Assembly: GCA_021824565.1 (NCBI GenBank)
Contig: JAKAKL010000004.1
Location: forward strand, 1 to 64,000
DNA: 64,000 bases
Direction: 5' to 3'
From: Bacteroidota bacterium
GTDB taxonomy: Bacteria > Bacteroidota > Ignavibacteria > Ignavibacteriales > Ignavibacteriaceae
Under the pieces are notes generated by a model that was not told the origin of the DNA, did not search any database, and worked only from the letters and a program-made list of their open reading frames with translations. Each line of letters opens with the position of its first letter. Position 1 is the first letter of the stretch. Position numbers and translations under genes: made by a program. Of this stretch, positions 52,855-61,053 are shown piece after piece.

Positions 52855-53549
52855 TTAAGAAGTTCCTTATATTCGATAAATAGATGAGTAAACTTTTCGT
52901 GCATTTGCTGACTGCAATAAGATAGGCTTTCTTTTTTTGAAAGCTCCGCATATAATTGCTTGAAGTCGTTTAGATTTTCAATCAACATAAAATTGTTCAT
53001 CACGTGGATAAAATTTTCATGCTTATTTACTTTTAACAGCAGGCTGTCATAGTTTAAATTTTCCCAGTCAATATCCATGAACAACTCTTTATTGTAAGAA
53101 TTAAACCCAATGAAAGCGATGCGGCTGCTGAAAGATTTCCCAATTACAATGGCTTCATCTTCCATTGCCAGTAAATTAAAAGCTTTGGAGATATCGTTCG
53201 AACTGATCCCGATTGAGTTTGAAAAAATAATAAGATTATTAGAAAACTTATTTGAAAATTTTTCCGCGAGGGATTTAATATAATTTTGCTTTACACAGGT
53301 GTCGCCAAAGAAACTTGTTATATTAATGTTGAAGAAATCGTAAGGAACAAAATCTTTGTCTCTAATATCAAAGCTGAAAACAGCGGGGCTTATTGCCTGT
53401 GTTTGGCATGCTATCTCGCGGTGGTTTTCAATTAATGCCTGTTGAAGCAGTTGTGAATTTTCTTTGCTGAACGATTCAAACAAGCTTACCGAATCGCAGT
53501 TAAACGCGGGCGAAAGAGAAACGTAATAAATAATAGAATCAGTCTTCAT
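52851..53549 (-). CDS. DUF2064-like (rSAM-associated transferase) protein, degenerate
   Basis: 232-aa protein that I relate only weakly to DUF2064/TIGR04282 glycosyltransferase-like enzymes. The shared path is a segment resembling 'GSDSPGIS..DI..AF..L' (here FSNSIGISSNDISKAFNLLA), then IGKSFSSRIAFIGFN where 'GPA.DGGYYLIG' would stand, then ELFMDIDWEN. The acidic donor-binding positions appear replaced, so activity is doubtful. It is encoded 5 nt after PrsW and overlaps nadD by 4 nt. Confidence 0.5.
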   Translation of the reverse strand: MKTDSIIYYVSLSPAFNCDSVSLFESFSKENSQLLQQALIENHREIACQTQAISPAVFSFDIRDKDFVPYDFFNINITSFFGDTCVKQNYIKSLAEKFSNKFSNNLIIFSNSIGISSNDISKAFNLLAMEDEAIVIGKSFSSRIAFIGFNSYNKELFMDIDWENLNYDSLLLKVNKHENFIHVMNNFMLIENLNDFKQLYAELSKKESLSYCSQQMHEKFTHLFIEYKELLK

Positions 53550-53554
53550 GGCGT

Positions 53555-54505
53555 TTAACTTTTAGGTAAGTAGAGCAGGTTAGAAATAAACTGCCTGTAG
53601 TATTCGATATCTTTCTCATAAAAGTCTCTGCTTGAGCCGGAAGAATTTTTTAATTCCATTTTTCTAAATGCTAAAGTTGTTGCTGCCCTAATATATAATT
53701 TGCGTATGCTTTCATCAACCCAGCCCGTCCTTTTTCTTTTAGACGAATTTAAGATCGTTAAATGCTCAAAAGGTATTAAGCCGCTTTTATATTCATCAAA
53801 CAATTCCTCGAAAATAATTTTTCTTTCGCCGCTTATGGCAAGCACAAAAGTTATTATAAAAATTAAAATAGTAAAAAACATAAAAATAAATCCGGCGGCA
53901 GTTGTTGATCCCATGGTTACGCTGTAATTCCAAATAAAATGTATGAACATTGCGATAAACAGCCCGGTCAACGGGAAAAATATTTTACCTTTTTTGCGTC
54001 TGAACTTTGAGTAGCCCAGGAAAGCGCCGAAGGTAGCGGTTGCAACGCAGTGCATCACTCCGGAAAACAAAGTCCGGATTATTACAATCGTTATCCATTG
54101 ATAAAGAGTGTTGCCGAATGTTATGAAATATAAAAAGTTCTCGGTCATTCCGAAGCCGAGACCGATTGCGCCTCCGTATACAATTCCGTCCGTGATGTTA
54201 TCAAATTTTTTGTTTGTAAAAGTAATGAAAAGAAAAAGTCCCTTTGTAATTTCTTCAACGTAAGGTGCTACGAAAATTGTTTCCGCGTTTGTTAAATTTT
54301 TTGGGCTGGTGATTATAATAGATAACGCGGAAGATATAATTGCGCTTCCTATTATTGCGAAAAAAATCGCTCCTAATGCTCCCCACAAAAAATTTAAAAG
54401 AACTAAGCCGAATGGTTCGCGGTCGTACATATCAAATCGCCAGATGATAATTAAATATATTAACATCGGTACTATTGCAGCTATTGCCGAAGCTGTATAA
54501 TGCAT
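53555..54505 (-). CDS. PrsW-family intramembrane metalloprotease
   Basis: Polytopic membrane protein of 316 aa. Motifs of the PrsW group are visible: VEEITKGLFLF (the EExxK motif), GGAIGLGFGMTENFLYF, MHCVATATFGAFLGYSKF and HFIWNYSV, supplying the Glu and His ligands. In Bacillus PrsW makes a site-1 cut in an anti-sigma factor; here the substrate is unknown and no anti-sigma gene is adjacent. A soluble C-terminal tail of ~90 residues follows the last membrane span. It is 5 nt after the ABC permease gene. Confidence 0.9.
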   Translation of the reverse strand: MHYTASAIAAIVPMLIYLIIIWRFDMYDREPFGLVLLNFLWGALGAIFFAIIGSAIISSALSIIITSPKNLTNAETIFVAPYVEEITKGLFLFITFTNKKFDNITDGIVYGGAIGLGFGMTENFLYFITFGNTLYQWITIVIIRTLFSGVMHCVATATFGAFLGYSKFRRKKGKIFFPLTGLFIAMFIHFIWNYSVTMGSTTAAGFIFMFFTILIFIITFVLAISGERKIIFEELFDEYKSGLIPFEHLTILNSSKRKRTGWVDESIRKLYIRAATTLAFRKMELKNSSGSSRDFYEKDIEYYRQFISNLLYLPKS

Positions 54506-54510
54506 TTAGA

Positions 54511-55755
54511 TCACTTTTCTTTCAGCCAGGTGAATAATTCTTTTAAAGATGGTTTCTTGCCGTAAGATAGAATTCCTATCCTGAATATTTTGGAAGATAC
54601 ATTTACCGCAATGTAAATGGATACGAGCATGATCAAGCTTGTAATTAAAATTTCCCGGAACGGAACGGTCTCAATGTTAAATCTTAAGATCATTATTGAT
54701 GGTATTGTAAACGGAATGTAAGAAAGGACATGTATAAATGGTGAATTCGGATTTTCTATAGCCGGTACGCTTATAGCTATCGGAAGTATCAGCGTTAAGC
54801 TTAAATAGCTTGTAATCTGCTGGGCTTCCTGCTCAGTCGTAACTAATGAACCTACGCCGACAAAGATTGCTGTGTAAAAAACAAAGCCGAGCACGAAGTA
54901 AATAAATTGCGGCAGTATATAATCAAAAGCGTGAGGAGGAATGACCGATGCTCCCGATAATACAATTCCTATCAGGCTCCAGATAATTACCTGCGTTAAG
55001 CCGAGCGCGCTTAATCCTAATACTTTCCCCGCGAGTAAATCGTTTGTCGATAAACTTGAAATTAATATTTCGATCAGCCGGTTTGATTTCTCCTCGACTA
55101 GATTTCTTACAAGCATTCCTCCAGATGATAAGATCATCATCATTAATAAAATTATAAAAATGAACGACGTGAAAAAGACGACTAAAAAGTCCCTCTGATG
55201 ACGCTCTCCGTTTGTTACTATTTTTACTTCTGTTAATTCGCCGCTGCTCGTTAAAACATTAATAAGATACGGGTCTAAGTTTTCTTTCTCCAGCTTAAAT
55301 TTTATTTGCGCTTTATTAAACGCGTCTTTCAACTTAAAGTAGTCATGGCTGGATTCATCGCTTTTTGTACGAAACTCTGTCTGGGAAAAATTAGCGCCGC
55401 TGTATTTAATTAAAAAATAACCTTCAACTCTTCCGGCAAGAACAAGCGAGTCGGCGGAATAAATTAATTCTCTTTCGTTTTGCGATTTATCATTAAGATT
55501 GACCAGGATAAATTCCGGGGCGCCGTTTTTTAATTTATATTGATCCAACTCGTTCTTCATGCCGCGTGTAAAAATGCCGGAACTATCTATAATACCGATG
55601 ATCTTTGTTGAGTTTTCATCCTTGCCTGTTAATAAAGTCGGAGCGAGACCGAATAAAATAATTATTGCAGGAGTTAAAATAAGAGAGACAAGAAATGTTT
55701 TCGTTTTAACTTTTTCTAAATATTCCCATTTCGCTACTGCAAAAATCTTTTTCAT
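54511..55755 (-). CDS. ABC-2 type transporter permease (NatB-like)
   Basis: Permease of 414 aa with one N-terminal span (KWEYLEKVKTKTFLVSLILT), a ~150-residue extracytoplasmic domain and five or six C-terminal spans. The sequence YEK/EKSNRLIEILISSLSTNDLLAGKVLG is the hallmark of NatB/ABC-2 sodium-exporter-like permeases. It forms an exporter with the ATPase encoded immediately upstream (4-nt gap). The substrate (Na+, drug or peptide) cannot be inferred. Confidence 0.9.
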   Translation of the reverse strand: MKKIFAVAKWEYLEKVKTKTFLVSLILTPAIIILFGLAPTLLTGKDENSTKIIGIIDSSGIFTRGMKNELDQYKLKNGAPEFILVNLNDKSQNERELIYSADSLVLAGRVEGYFLIKYSGANFSQTEFRTKSDESSHDYFKLKDAFNKAQIKFKLEKENLDPYLINVLTSSGELTEVKIVTNGERHQRDFLVVFFTSFIFIILLMMMILSSGGMLVRNLVEEKSNRLIEILISSLSTNDLLAGKVLGLSALGLTQVIIWSLIGIVLSGASVIPPHAFDYILPQFIYFVLGFVFYTAIFVGVGSLVTTEQEAQQITSYLSLTLILPIAISVPAIENPNSPFIHVLSYIPFTIPSIMILRFNIETVPFREILITSLIMLVSIYIAVNVSSKIFRIGILSYGKKPSLKELFTWLKEK

Positions 55756-55759
55756 AAAA

Positions 55760-56656
55760 TTAGTTTGAGCTTTGTTTTATAAGATCAATAAAAATTTTAT
55801 TTAATGACGGCTCGATAACTGAATAATACTTTACCTCGACGAGAGAAATAATCTTTCTAAGAAATTCCTGCGGAAGAATTTCCTCTTTAAGCTGCACTTC
55901 GGCGGAGTTGCTGTAATTGTCGATGTGGATTACTTCCGGAAGCGAGTTCAGCGCTGTGCCGTCGCCGTTGTATTCAACTTTAACCGAATTGCTTCCGAAC
56001 TTTTTCTTTATATCATTCAAAGCGCCGCTGCATACTTCCTCGCCTTTATTAAGTAATAAAATATCCGTGCATAACTTTTCAGCCGTTTCCATTTGATGGG
56101 TCGAAAGTATAACAATTTTGCCCGACTGAGCAAACGACAATATCTCATCTTTTATAATCTGCTGGTTAATCGGATCGAAGCCGCTGAATGGTTCATCTAA
56201 AATTATCAAATCCGGGTCGTGAATTACCGCTGTTATAAATTGTACCTTCTGCTGGTTGCCTTTGGAAAGCTCCTCAAGTTTTTTCTGCGGCATATTTTCA
56301 AGACCAAGCTTTTCAATCCACACCGCAGCTTTGCTTTTTGCATCGGAAGTATTCATCCCTTTGATTTCGGCAAGATAAAGTATAACGTCCATTACCTTGC
56401 TCTTCTTATACAGTCCACGTTCTTCGGGAAGATAACCGATTCGGTTAAAAAAATTATCATCGGGTTTTCTAATATTATAAGAAATTTTGCCTGACGTAGG
56501 CTTTATGATATTTAGGATAGTCCTTATAGTAGTAGTCTTGCCGGCGCCGTTTGGTCCAAGCAGTCCAAAGATTTTTCCTTCCTCAACGGAGAAGGATAAA
56601 TTTTTTACCGCGCAAGTGCCGGTAAATTCTTTTGTTAGATTTTCTACTTTGAGCAT
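55760..56656 (-). CDS. ABC transporter ATP-binding protein (NatA-like)
   Basis: ATPase subunit of 298 aa. Walker A GPNGAGKTT (residues 34-42), the signature LSKGNQQKVQF (an LSKGN variant common in this NatA-type subfamily), Walker B LIILDEPFSGFDP and the switch His in LSTHQ. The C-terminal ~80 residues form the small accessory domain seen in NatA. It heads the 11.6-kb minus-strand block, and its start faces the 1.3-kb gene-poor zone. Confidence 0.93.
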   Translation of the reverse strand: MLKVENLTKEFTGTCAVKNLSFSVEEGKIFGLLGPNGAGKTTTIRTILNIIKPTSGKISYNIRKPDDNFFNRIGYLPEERGLYKKSKVMDVILYLAEIKGMNTSDAKSKAAVWIEKLGLENMPQKKLEELSKGNQQKVQFITAVIHDPDLIILDEPFSGFDPINQQIIKDEILSFAQSGKIVILSTHQMETAEKLCTDILLLNKGEEVCSGALNDIKKKFGSNSVKVEYNGDGTALNSLPEVIHIDNYSNSAEVQLKEEILPQEFLRKIISLVEVKYYSVIEPSLNKIFIDLIKQSSN

Positions 56657-56943
56657 GAAAGCTTTTAAATTGTAATCCTAAAATTTCTATAAGAATATAA
56701 TCAAATATATTACGTTGAAAACTTAATTAAAAAAAAATTGCATTGCGTTCTTCATTGCCGCTCCATCTTTTCAGAAAACTAAACACAGCTTTACCCCGCA
56801 ACTGTCGTCAAAACTTTCTTGAATCAAAATGAAGATTATTTTTCCCATTCCTATATCTGCCAAACTATTTATTGCGGTGACTTAACGCCTGACTACTCTT
56901 TTTTATTATCTCTAACTATTACATAAAGTCCGCCAGGGTTTAC

Positions 56944-57300
56944 AAAATGTCCGCTGCAATTTACTTAACGCCTTCTGCAAGGAACATAATTGCAACTGAG
57001 AGCTACATAATTACTTCTGCGCGCTACATAATTGAATCTGCGAGGAACATAATTGCATCTGCACGCTACATAATCCCATCTGCGAGCTGCATAATTGCAT
57101 CTGCGAGGAACATAATTGGAAAAACAGCTTACATAATTGGCAAAACAACTTACATAATGTCAGCTCGATGTAACATAATGAGAGCTATAAATGACTAGAC
57201 GCACAGTGAAGACTACATAATTGCTTCTGCAAGGAACATAATTGTGATATTAAGTCACATAATTGCCTCTGCAGACTACATAATTGACGCTAAAAACTAC
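56944..57300. repeat. 21-nt tandem array 4 (17 units)
   Basis: Seventeen units of exactly 21 nt, with no indel. Fourteen begin ATAAT and most run ATAATTG, followed by a variable middle (often CNTCTGC) and a final -AAC or -TAC. Units 1, 2 and 13 are diverged but in phase. Read as plus-strand codons the unit gives a loose heptad (SARNIIA), yet no ribosome binding site precedes that frame. It lies in a 1.3-kb gene-free stretch between the divergent ABC operon and the cassette-like zone. Confidence 0.94.
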
Positions 57301-57961
57301 TTTATTGCGAATTTTGATTAAAATAAGCATCCTTAATAAATCCAAACAAAAAGGAATAGGCACTAAGCGGACTCTAAAGGCGGAATAAACCGTCAACAGT
57401 CATTTTGTCACGCGGGGAAAAGCTTACTCAATACAAAGCGGATTGGAGGTGGCTTGTTGGCTGTCTGTAATTTGTTGTGGACTGGTAATTCTGTAGGTCG
57501 CCGTTTAAATTATTGGATGGATGGTGACACAGACTTTCACGGAATTTTAAATCTCTGTGAAACTTTGTGTGCACTCTGTGCTACTCTGTGTAAGAATTAT
57601 TTTTACTTAATGCTTGGATAAAGTAGAAAGTATAATTAAATTAATCATATAAAGAAGACATCTTTTCCTAAAGATGTCTTCTTTGATCTTTCAGAAAAAT
57701 AATTATTGAGGGAAAAATTTTTGGTACACACAGCGGGAAATAGGAATGACTGAGAAGGAAATCTTCTTTGGATTATCAGTTCGCAGAACACTACCGATAA
57801 ACTCACAAGTATTAATACAATTCGCAATGATTACTCGAAAGAATTTAATGAGAGATAAACAAGTTAGAAAGGTTATGCATAAATTCAGTTGGAGTGATAG
57901 GCGGAAATACAAATCGGGCTATTACGTCAATAGAGCTACGGTATGATCGGATTAATATATA
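57301..57961. other. Gene-poor stretch after array 4
   Basis: About 660 nt without a supported gene; a 66-codon frame at 57746-57946 has no convincing start signal or product. The one clear structure is the perfect hairpin at 57651-57684. Short GTG-rich direct repeats near 57560-57590 (ACTTTGTGTGCACTCTGTG) are minor. Confidence 0.45.
57651..57684. terminator. Perfect 15-bp hairpin, probable bidirectional terminator
   Basis: AAAGAAGACATCTTT (57651-57665) and AAAGATGTCTTCTTT (57670-57684) are exact inverted repeats around a 4-nt loop (TCCT). Pyrimidine-rich T tracts lie on both sides of the centre, the pattern of a bidirectional intrinsic terminator. No gene ends nearby, so it may belong to a lost gene. 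Confidence 0.6.
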
Positions 57962-57981
57962 GTTAGGGCGCTAATATTTTT

Positions 57982-58500
57982 ATGAGAAAACATATTTATA
58001 TAATTCTCTGGGTTATATTATTAGGACTTCTTTTTGTCAATAAAAGTTTTGGACAAACTAATAAAATTAATGAACGCAAACAGTTAATTACCAGCCTTAA
58101 TAATTCGAAAGAATTGCCGGTTGAAACAGTTTTAGCCGCTTTAGATAGTGCTGATATATTTGTGCAAAAGGAAGACACATTAGTTTTATCTGCATTATTT
58201 AATCTAACGTTTAAATCAGATGGAGCCGTATCTGAGCTTTTAGGAACAATTTTAGGAGAACTCTTCCTTCATAAAACAGATTTCTTTTTGAATACACTCT
58301 TAAAAAGAAATGAAGAACAACAAAAACATATTGCTGCAATGGCATTTTATATGGATGGCAGTGGAATGCTGCCAGATTATCTTAATAATATTGAGTTGAA
58401 GTTGAGAGAAGTTAAAAAAAGAAAAGAAATCAAATTTGTTAAACTAGCTAATCTTTGTTTGTCTGTTATGTATGAAGTAAAAAAAGAAGTTAATAATTAG
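57982..58500 (+). CDS. Secreted protein of unknown function in a cassette-like unit
   Basis: Unrecognised 172-aa protein. Residues 1-24 are a signal peptide (IYIILWVILLGLLFVNKSFGQ). The mature part is charged and helical (FFLNTLLKRNEEQQKHIAAMAFYMDGSGMLPDYL). The ATG lies 11 nt after a GTTAGGGCG core whose exact complement, CGCCCTAAC, occurs 22 nt after the stop, the arrangement expected of an integron gene cassette. No homologue recognised; HEAT-like helical repeats are possible. Confidence 0.6.
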   Translation: MRKHIYIILWVILLGLLFVNKSFGQTNKINERKQLITSLNNSKELPVETVLAALDSADIFVQKEDTLVLSALFNLTFKSDGAVSELLGTILGELFLHKTDFFLNTLLKRNEEQQKHIAAMAFYMDGSGMLPDYLNNIELKLREVKKRKEIKFVKLANLCLSVMYEVKKEVNN

Positions 58501-58522
58501 TAAATAAGGTTATTATAAAATA

Positions 58523-58585
58523 CGCCCTAACCCGCAATTCAAAGCTACCGCTATCTTTGATGCGGTCGTTTGATGAGGTTATCGG
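58523..58585. other. attC-like recombination site
   Basis: A 63-nt stretch that folds like an integron attC: the left core CCTAAC and right core GTTATC flank stems TAACC/GGTTA, TCAAA/TTTGA and ACCGC/GCGGT separated by short unpaired spacers. The 5' end CGCCCTAAC is the exact complement of GTTAGGGCG at 57962-57970. The right core departs from consensus GTTRRRY at one position. The attC identity is inference from fold and border complementarity; no integrase is in the window. Confidence 0.45.
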
Positions 58586-58782
58586 CATTCGTTTTCAAAG
58601 TAAGTTTGTTGTATAAAATGAGATTAGTAAATAAAGTTGATTTAAAAATTAAAAGTCGGTTTGCAATTGTAGAATTGTCGTTTTGGGCTGCCGGTTAGCG
58701 CAACATCGTTATGCCGCTAACAGCAGTTGAATATTTTAGAAGATATTTTATATTTTAGTTAGTTAATTTCAGGAAAAGTAAA

Positions 58783-58962
58783 ATGACAACAAAAGAAAGA
58801 GTAAAAAAAGAAATAGACAGAATGCCTAATGATTTAATAGAAAAAGTCTATAAATATATTACTTCCCTTGAGGCTAAAAAAGCAGGCAAAAAGAGGATTC
58901 GCACATTTAATCTAAAAGGACAACTCGATAATGTGAACGTTCGAGAAAGGGCTTATGAGTAA
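58783..58962 (+). CDS. VapB-like antitoxin of a type II toxin-antitoxin module
   Basis: Small 59-aa protein starting MTTKERVKKEIDRMPNDLIE, with helices KVYKYITSLEAKKAG and the tail RTFNLKGQLDNVNVRERAYE. This matches the antitoxins (often DUF2281-like) that precede PIN-domain toxins in Chlorobi and cyanobacteria. Its stop overlaps the following toxin start by 8 nt, the usual coupling. The frame is intact. It follows a GTTATGCC border at 58708 that has a near-complement at 59079. Confidence 0.72.
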   Translation: MTTKERVKKEIDRMPNDLIEKVYKYITSLEAKKAGKKRIRTFNLKGQLDNVNVRERAYE

Positions 58963-59071
58963 AATATTACTCGATACAAATGTTTTAGTATACTCCATTG
59001 ATGAAGGTTCGAAATATTTTGAAAAGGCGCATAATATATTTTCTGAACAGATTGAATTATATACCTTTTAG
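58955..59071 (+). pseudogene. Truncated PIN-domain (VapC-like) toxin
   Basis: The frame begins MSKILLDTNVLVYSIDEGSK, the unmistakable first strand and Asp of a PIN ribonuclease, but ends after 38 residues (normal length ~130) at TAG. Only the first of the four acidic active-site residues can be present, so it cannot be an active toxin. No continuing PIN sequence is seen in other frames after the stop. The break falls 8 nt before the GGCATAAT border, suggesting loss by cassette recombination rather than a point mutation. Confidence 0.72.
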
Positions 59072-59167
59072 CTGGCAAGGCATAATACATTTAGTCAGTC
59101 ATGAGTTCTGAGATAAAGAATAAAATACGCGGCTTGAGACAGACCGCTACTTTACAAGGATACTGAT

Positions 59168-59710
59168 ATGAAAATTATATTGTTAATGTTATCAACTGTT
59201 ATTTTATTCGGCTGTACGGATAAAAACAGCCCTAATATAAATAATCCGCAAAGTGGTACTGAAGATTATGCTGCCGGCGAAGTATTGACAGCATTAAAAG
59301 ATAGCATAACATTAGAAGAGTATGCAAATTATATTTATTCCATGAAAAATATTTCAATAAATAATATAGTTGCATTTAATTATTATTCGACACTGCCAAA
59401 AGACAGCATGCAAGTAATAATATCAACGCTTGAGTCAAGATCATATGTTTGGAAGGGACAATCAACATTTGCTTATAATGATAGTACTTCGGAATTAAAT
59501 ATAGTATTATGGATAAAGGATTTTAATCCACCGGATATTCAAGACTGGGAATTATTAAAAAGCAGATTCAGCATGTTTCATATCCCATCGCATTTTCAAG
59601 TAGGTCAGGTAAACGTTAGTCCCGGCGAAGAAACAGAATGGATAAACATTTTGTCAAAGTCATCATTGTTTTATGCTGTCGAACTAAATTATAAAACATA
59701 TGCTTTTTAA
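59168..59710 (+). CDS. Lipoprotein of unknown function
   Basis: Unrecognised 180-aa lipoprotein. The signal peptide ends in a lipobox with cysteine at residue 16 (TVILFGC). The mature part is beta-rich and acidic with no known motif, ending NYKTYAF. AAGGA precedes the ATG by 7 nt. It stands alone in the accessory zone after the broken toxin and has no clear operon partner. Confidence 0.65.
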   Translation: MKIILLMLSTVILFGCTDKNSPNINNPQSGTEDYAAGEVLTALKDSITLEEYANYIYSMKNISINNIVAFNYYSTLPKDSMQVIISTLESRSYVWKGQSTFAYNDSTSELNIVLWIKDFNPPDIQDWELLKSRFSMFHIPSHFQVGQVNVSPGEETEWINILSKSSLFYAVELNYKTYAF

Positions 59711-60011
59711 AATAATTTCTGAACAGGAACAATTTAACATATTTTATCCTTCGGGAGCCGGACTTGTTAGCAAAAAGTCATTGGTATAATAAAAAATATT
59801 TTTATAAATAAAAGACTGCCGCTTCCTTTTCTTTGCATCAGTTTTTTAGGTTGACTGATTAGCACAGAGATAAGCCCGTTAATAATGCACAAAATGCCGC
59901 AATCAGCATCCAAGAATGACGCCCTAAGCCCTTTCTTTATCATATACGTTTTAATAGATTATTGACGGTTAAAATAAACAATAGTATTATTTAAAATTAA
60001 GGAGTAATTAT
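59711..60011. other. Intergenic region, nothing certain
   Basis: About 300 nt. A CGCCCTAAGCCC stretch near 59930 is reminiscent of the CGCCCTAAC core of the attC-like site at 58523, but no matching stem or partner is seen. Confidence 0.3.
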
Positions 60012-60605
60012 ATGAGAAAAATAATTGTCCTTCCATTTATTACCATGGACGGCGTGATTCAAGCGCCCGGTGGACCGAAAGAAGATACATCAGGCAGGTT
60101 TAAATACGGCGGCTGGACTGCATCGTTCGGCGACGAAGTCTTCTATAAGGTTCTGGAAAAACAGATGCAGCCTGCTGATCTTCTTTTAGGCAGAAAAACA
60201 TTCGAGATCTTTGCAAACTACTGGCCCGAACATGCGGACAACTGGCGGGGCATCAATGATGTTACAAAATACGTCATGTCCAGGACAATGAAAAAGTCGG
60301 CTTGGAAGAACTCGGTTTTCATCAAAAGCGTTGCAGATATAAAAAAGATCAAAAGCTCCAAAGGTTTAGATATTAAAGTTTGGGGCAGCAGTAATCTAAT
60401 CCAGACGCTGCTAAAGAATGATTTAGTCGACGAACTCTGGCTTAAAATATTTCCGTTGACACTCGGCAAAGGGAAAAAATTATTTGACAACGGTACGATT
60501 CCGGCGGCGTTCACTCTAATAGAGAGCATAGCTACGCCAAGCGGAGTAATTATTGCCAACTACAAACGAGCCGGAAAAGTAAAGACAGGCACTGTTGGAG
60601 AGTAA
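60012..60605 (+). CDS. Dihydrofolate reductase-family (RibD C-terminal-like) protein
   Basis: 197-aa protein of the RibD-C/YyaP-type dihydrofolate reductase family: MRKIIVLPFITMDGVIQAPGGPKEDTSGRFKYGGW at the start, LLLGRKTFEIFANYWP, KYVMSRTMKK, and LWLKIFPLTLGKGKKLFDNG near the end. These enzymes bind NADPH and act on small heterocycles; the substrate is not known for this subgroup. Ribosome binding site AAGGAG precedes the ATG. It is monocistronic in an accessory zone. Confidence 0.85.
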   Translation: MRKIIVLPFITMDGVIQAPGGPKEDTSGRFKYGGWTASFGDEVFYKVLEKQMQPADLLLGRKTFEIFANYWPEHADNWRGINDVTKYVMSRTMKKSAWKNSVFIKSVADIKKIKSSKGLDIKVWGSSNLIQTLLKNDLVDELWLKIFPLTLGKGKKLFDNGTIPAAFTLIESIATPSGVIIANYKRAGKVKTGTVGE

Positions 60606-61053
60606 TTTAGATTTTCATTTAGTCCCGTTTTTATCGCAGAAGTGTCAACTTAATTTTTCTAAATAATGCTGTAGATACAGATTATTCTTTTGTATCCACG
60701 CCCTTAAATTTCGTTCATACATACTATGAGCTAATAAGGTTTTAATCGCATGCTTTTTATTTATTACTAAGGTTGTAAAAGCACATAAGGTTATCGGCAA
60801 ATTATCAACAATATTTTGTATATAAGATGCGCTGATAATTAACGCTAAAGAAACCTTATTTCATTTCAGACCATAGTAATTACAAGCAACCACAAGATTA
60901 TACCTTATTACCAAATTAATATGTCACAAACACATTTTAATAAGCATTCCTGAGTTGACTTTATGTGACTTCATCTGGACGATAATCTTGAAGAAGAATC
61001 ACGCCCGATAAAAATAAAAGCGCCGGAAAAAATAATTATTTGCTTTATTCAAT
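60606..61053. other. Intergenic region, nothing identified
   Basis: About 450 nt of AT-rich sequence between the 3' ends of two convergent genes. I see no gene, RNA or repeat array in it; no clear shared terminator either. Confidence 0.4.

Noticed and set aside
11753-57300. CRISPR arrays or TIGR-type guide arrays
   Set aside because: Units are 21 nt with no constant repeat plus unique spacer of CRISPR size, and there is no Cas or Nop-domain gene in the window.
57746-57946. 66-codon basic frame
   Set aside because: No ribosome binding site at proper distance, no recognisable product, and it lies in a gene-poor stretch.
58586-58707. Third cassette-like unit holding a 26-codon frame
   Set aside because: The expected complement of its GTTATCGGC border is absent, so the unit cannot be supported.
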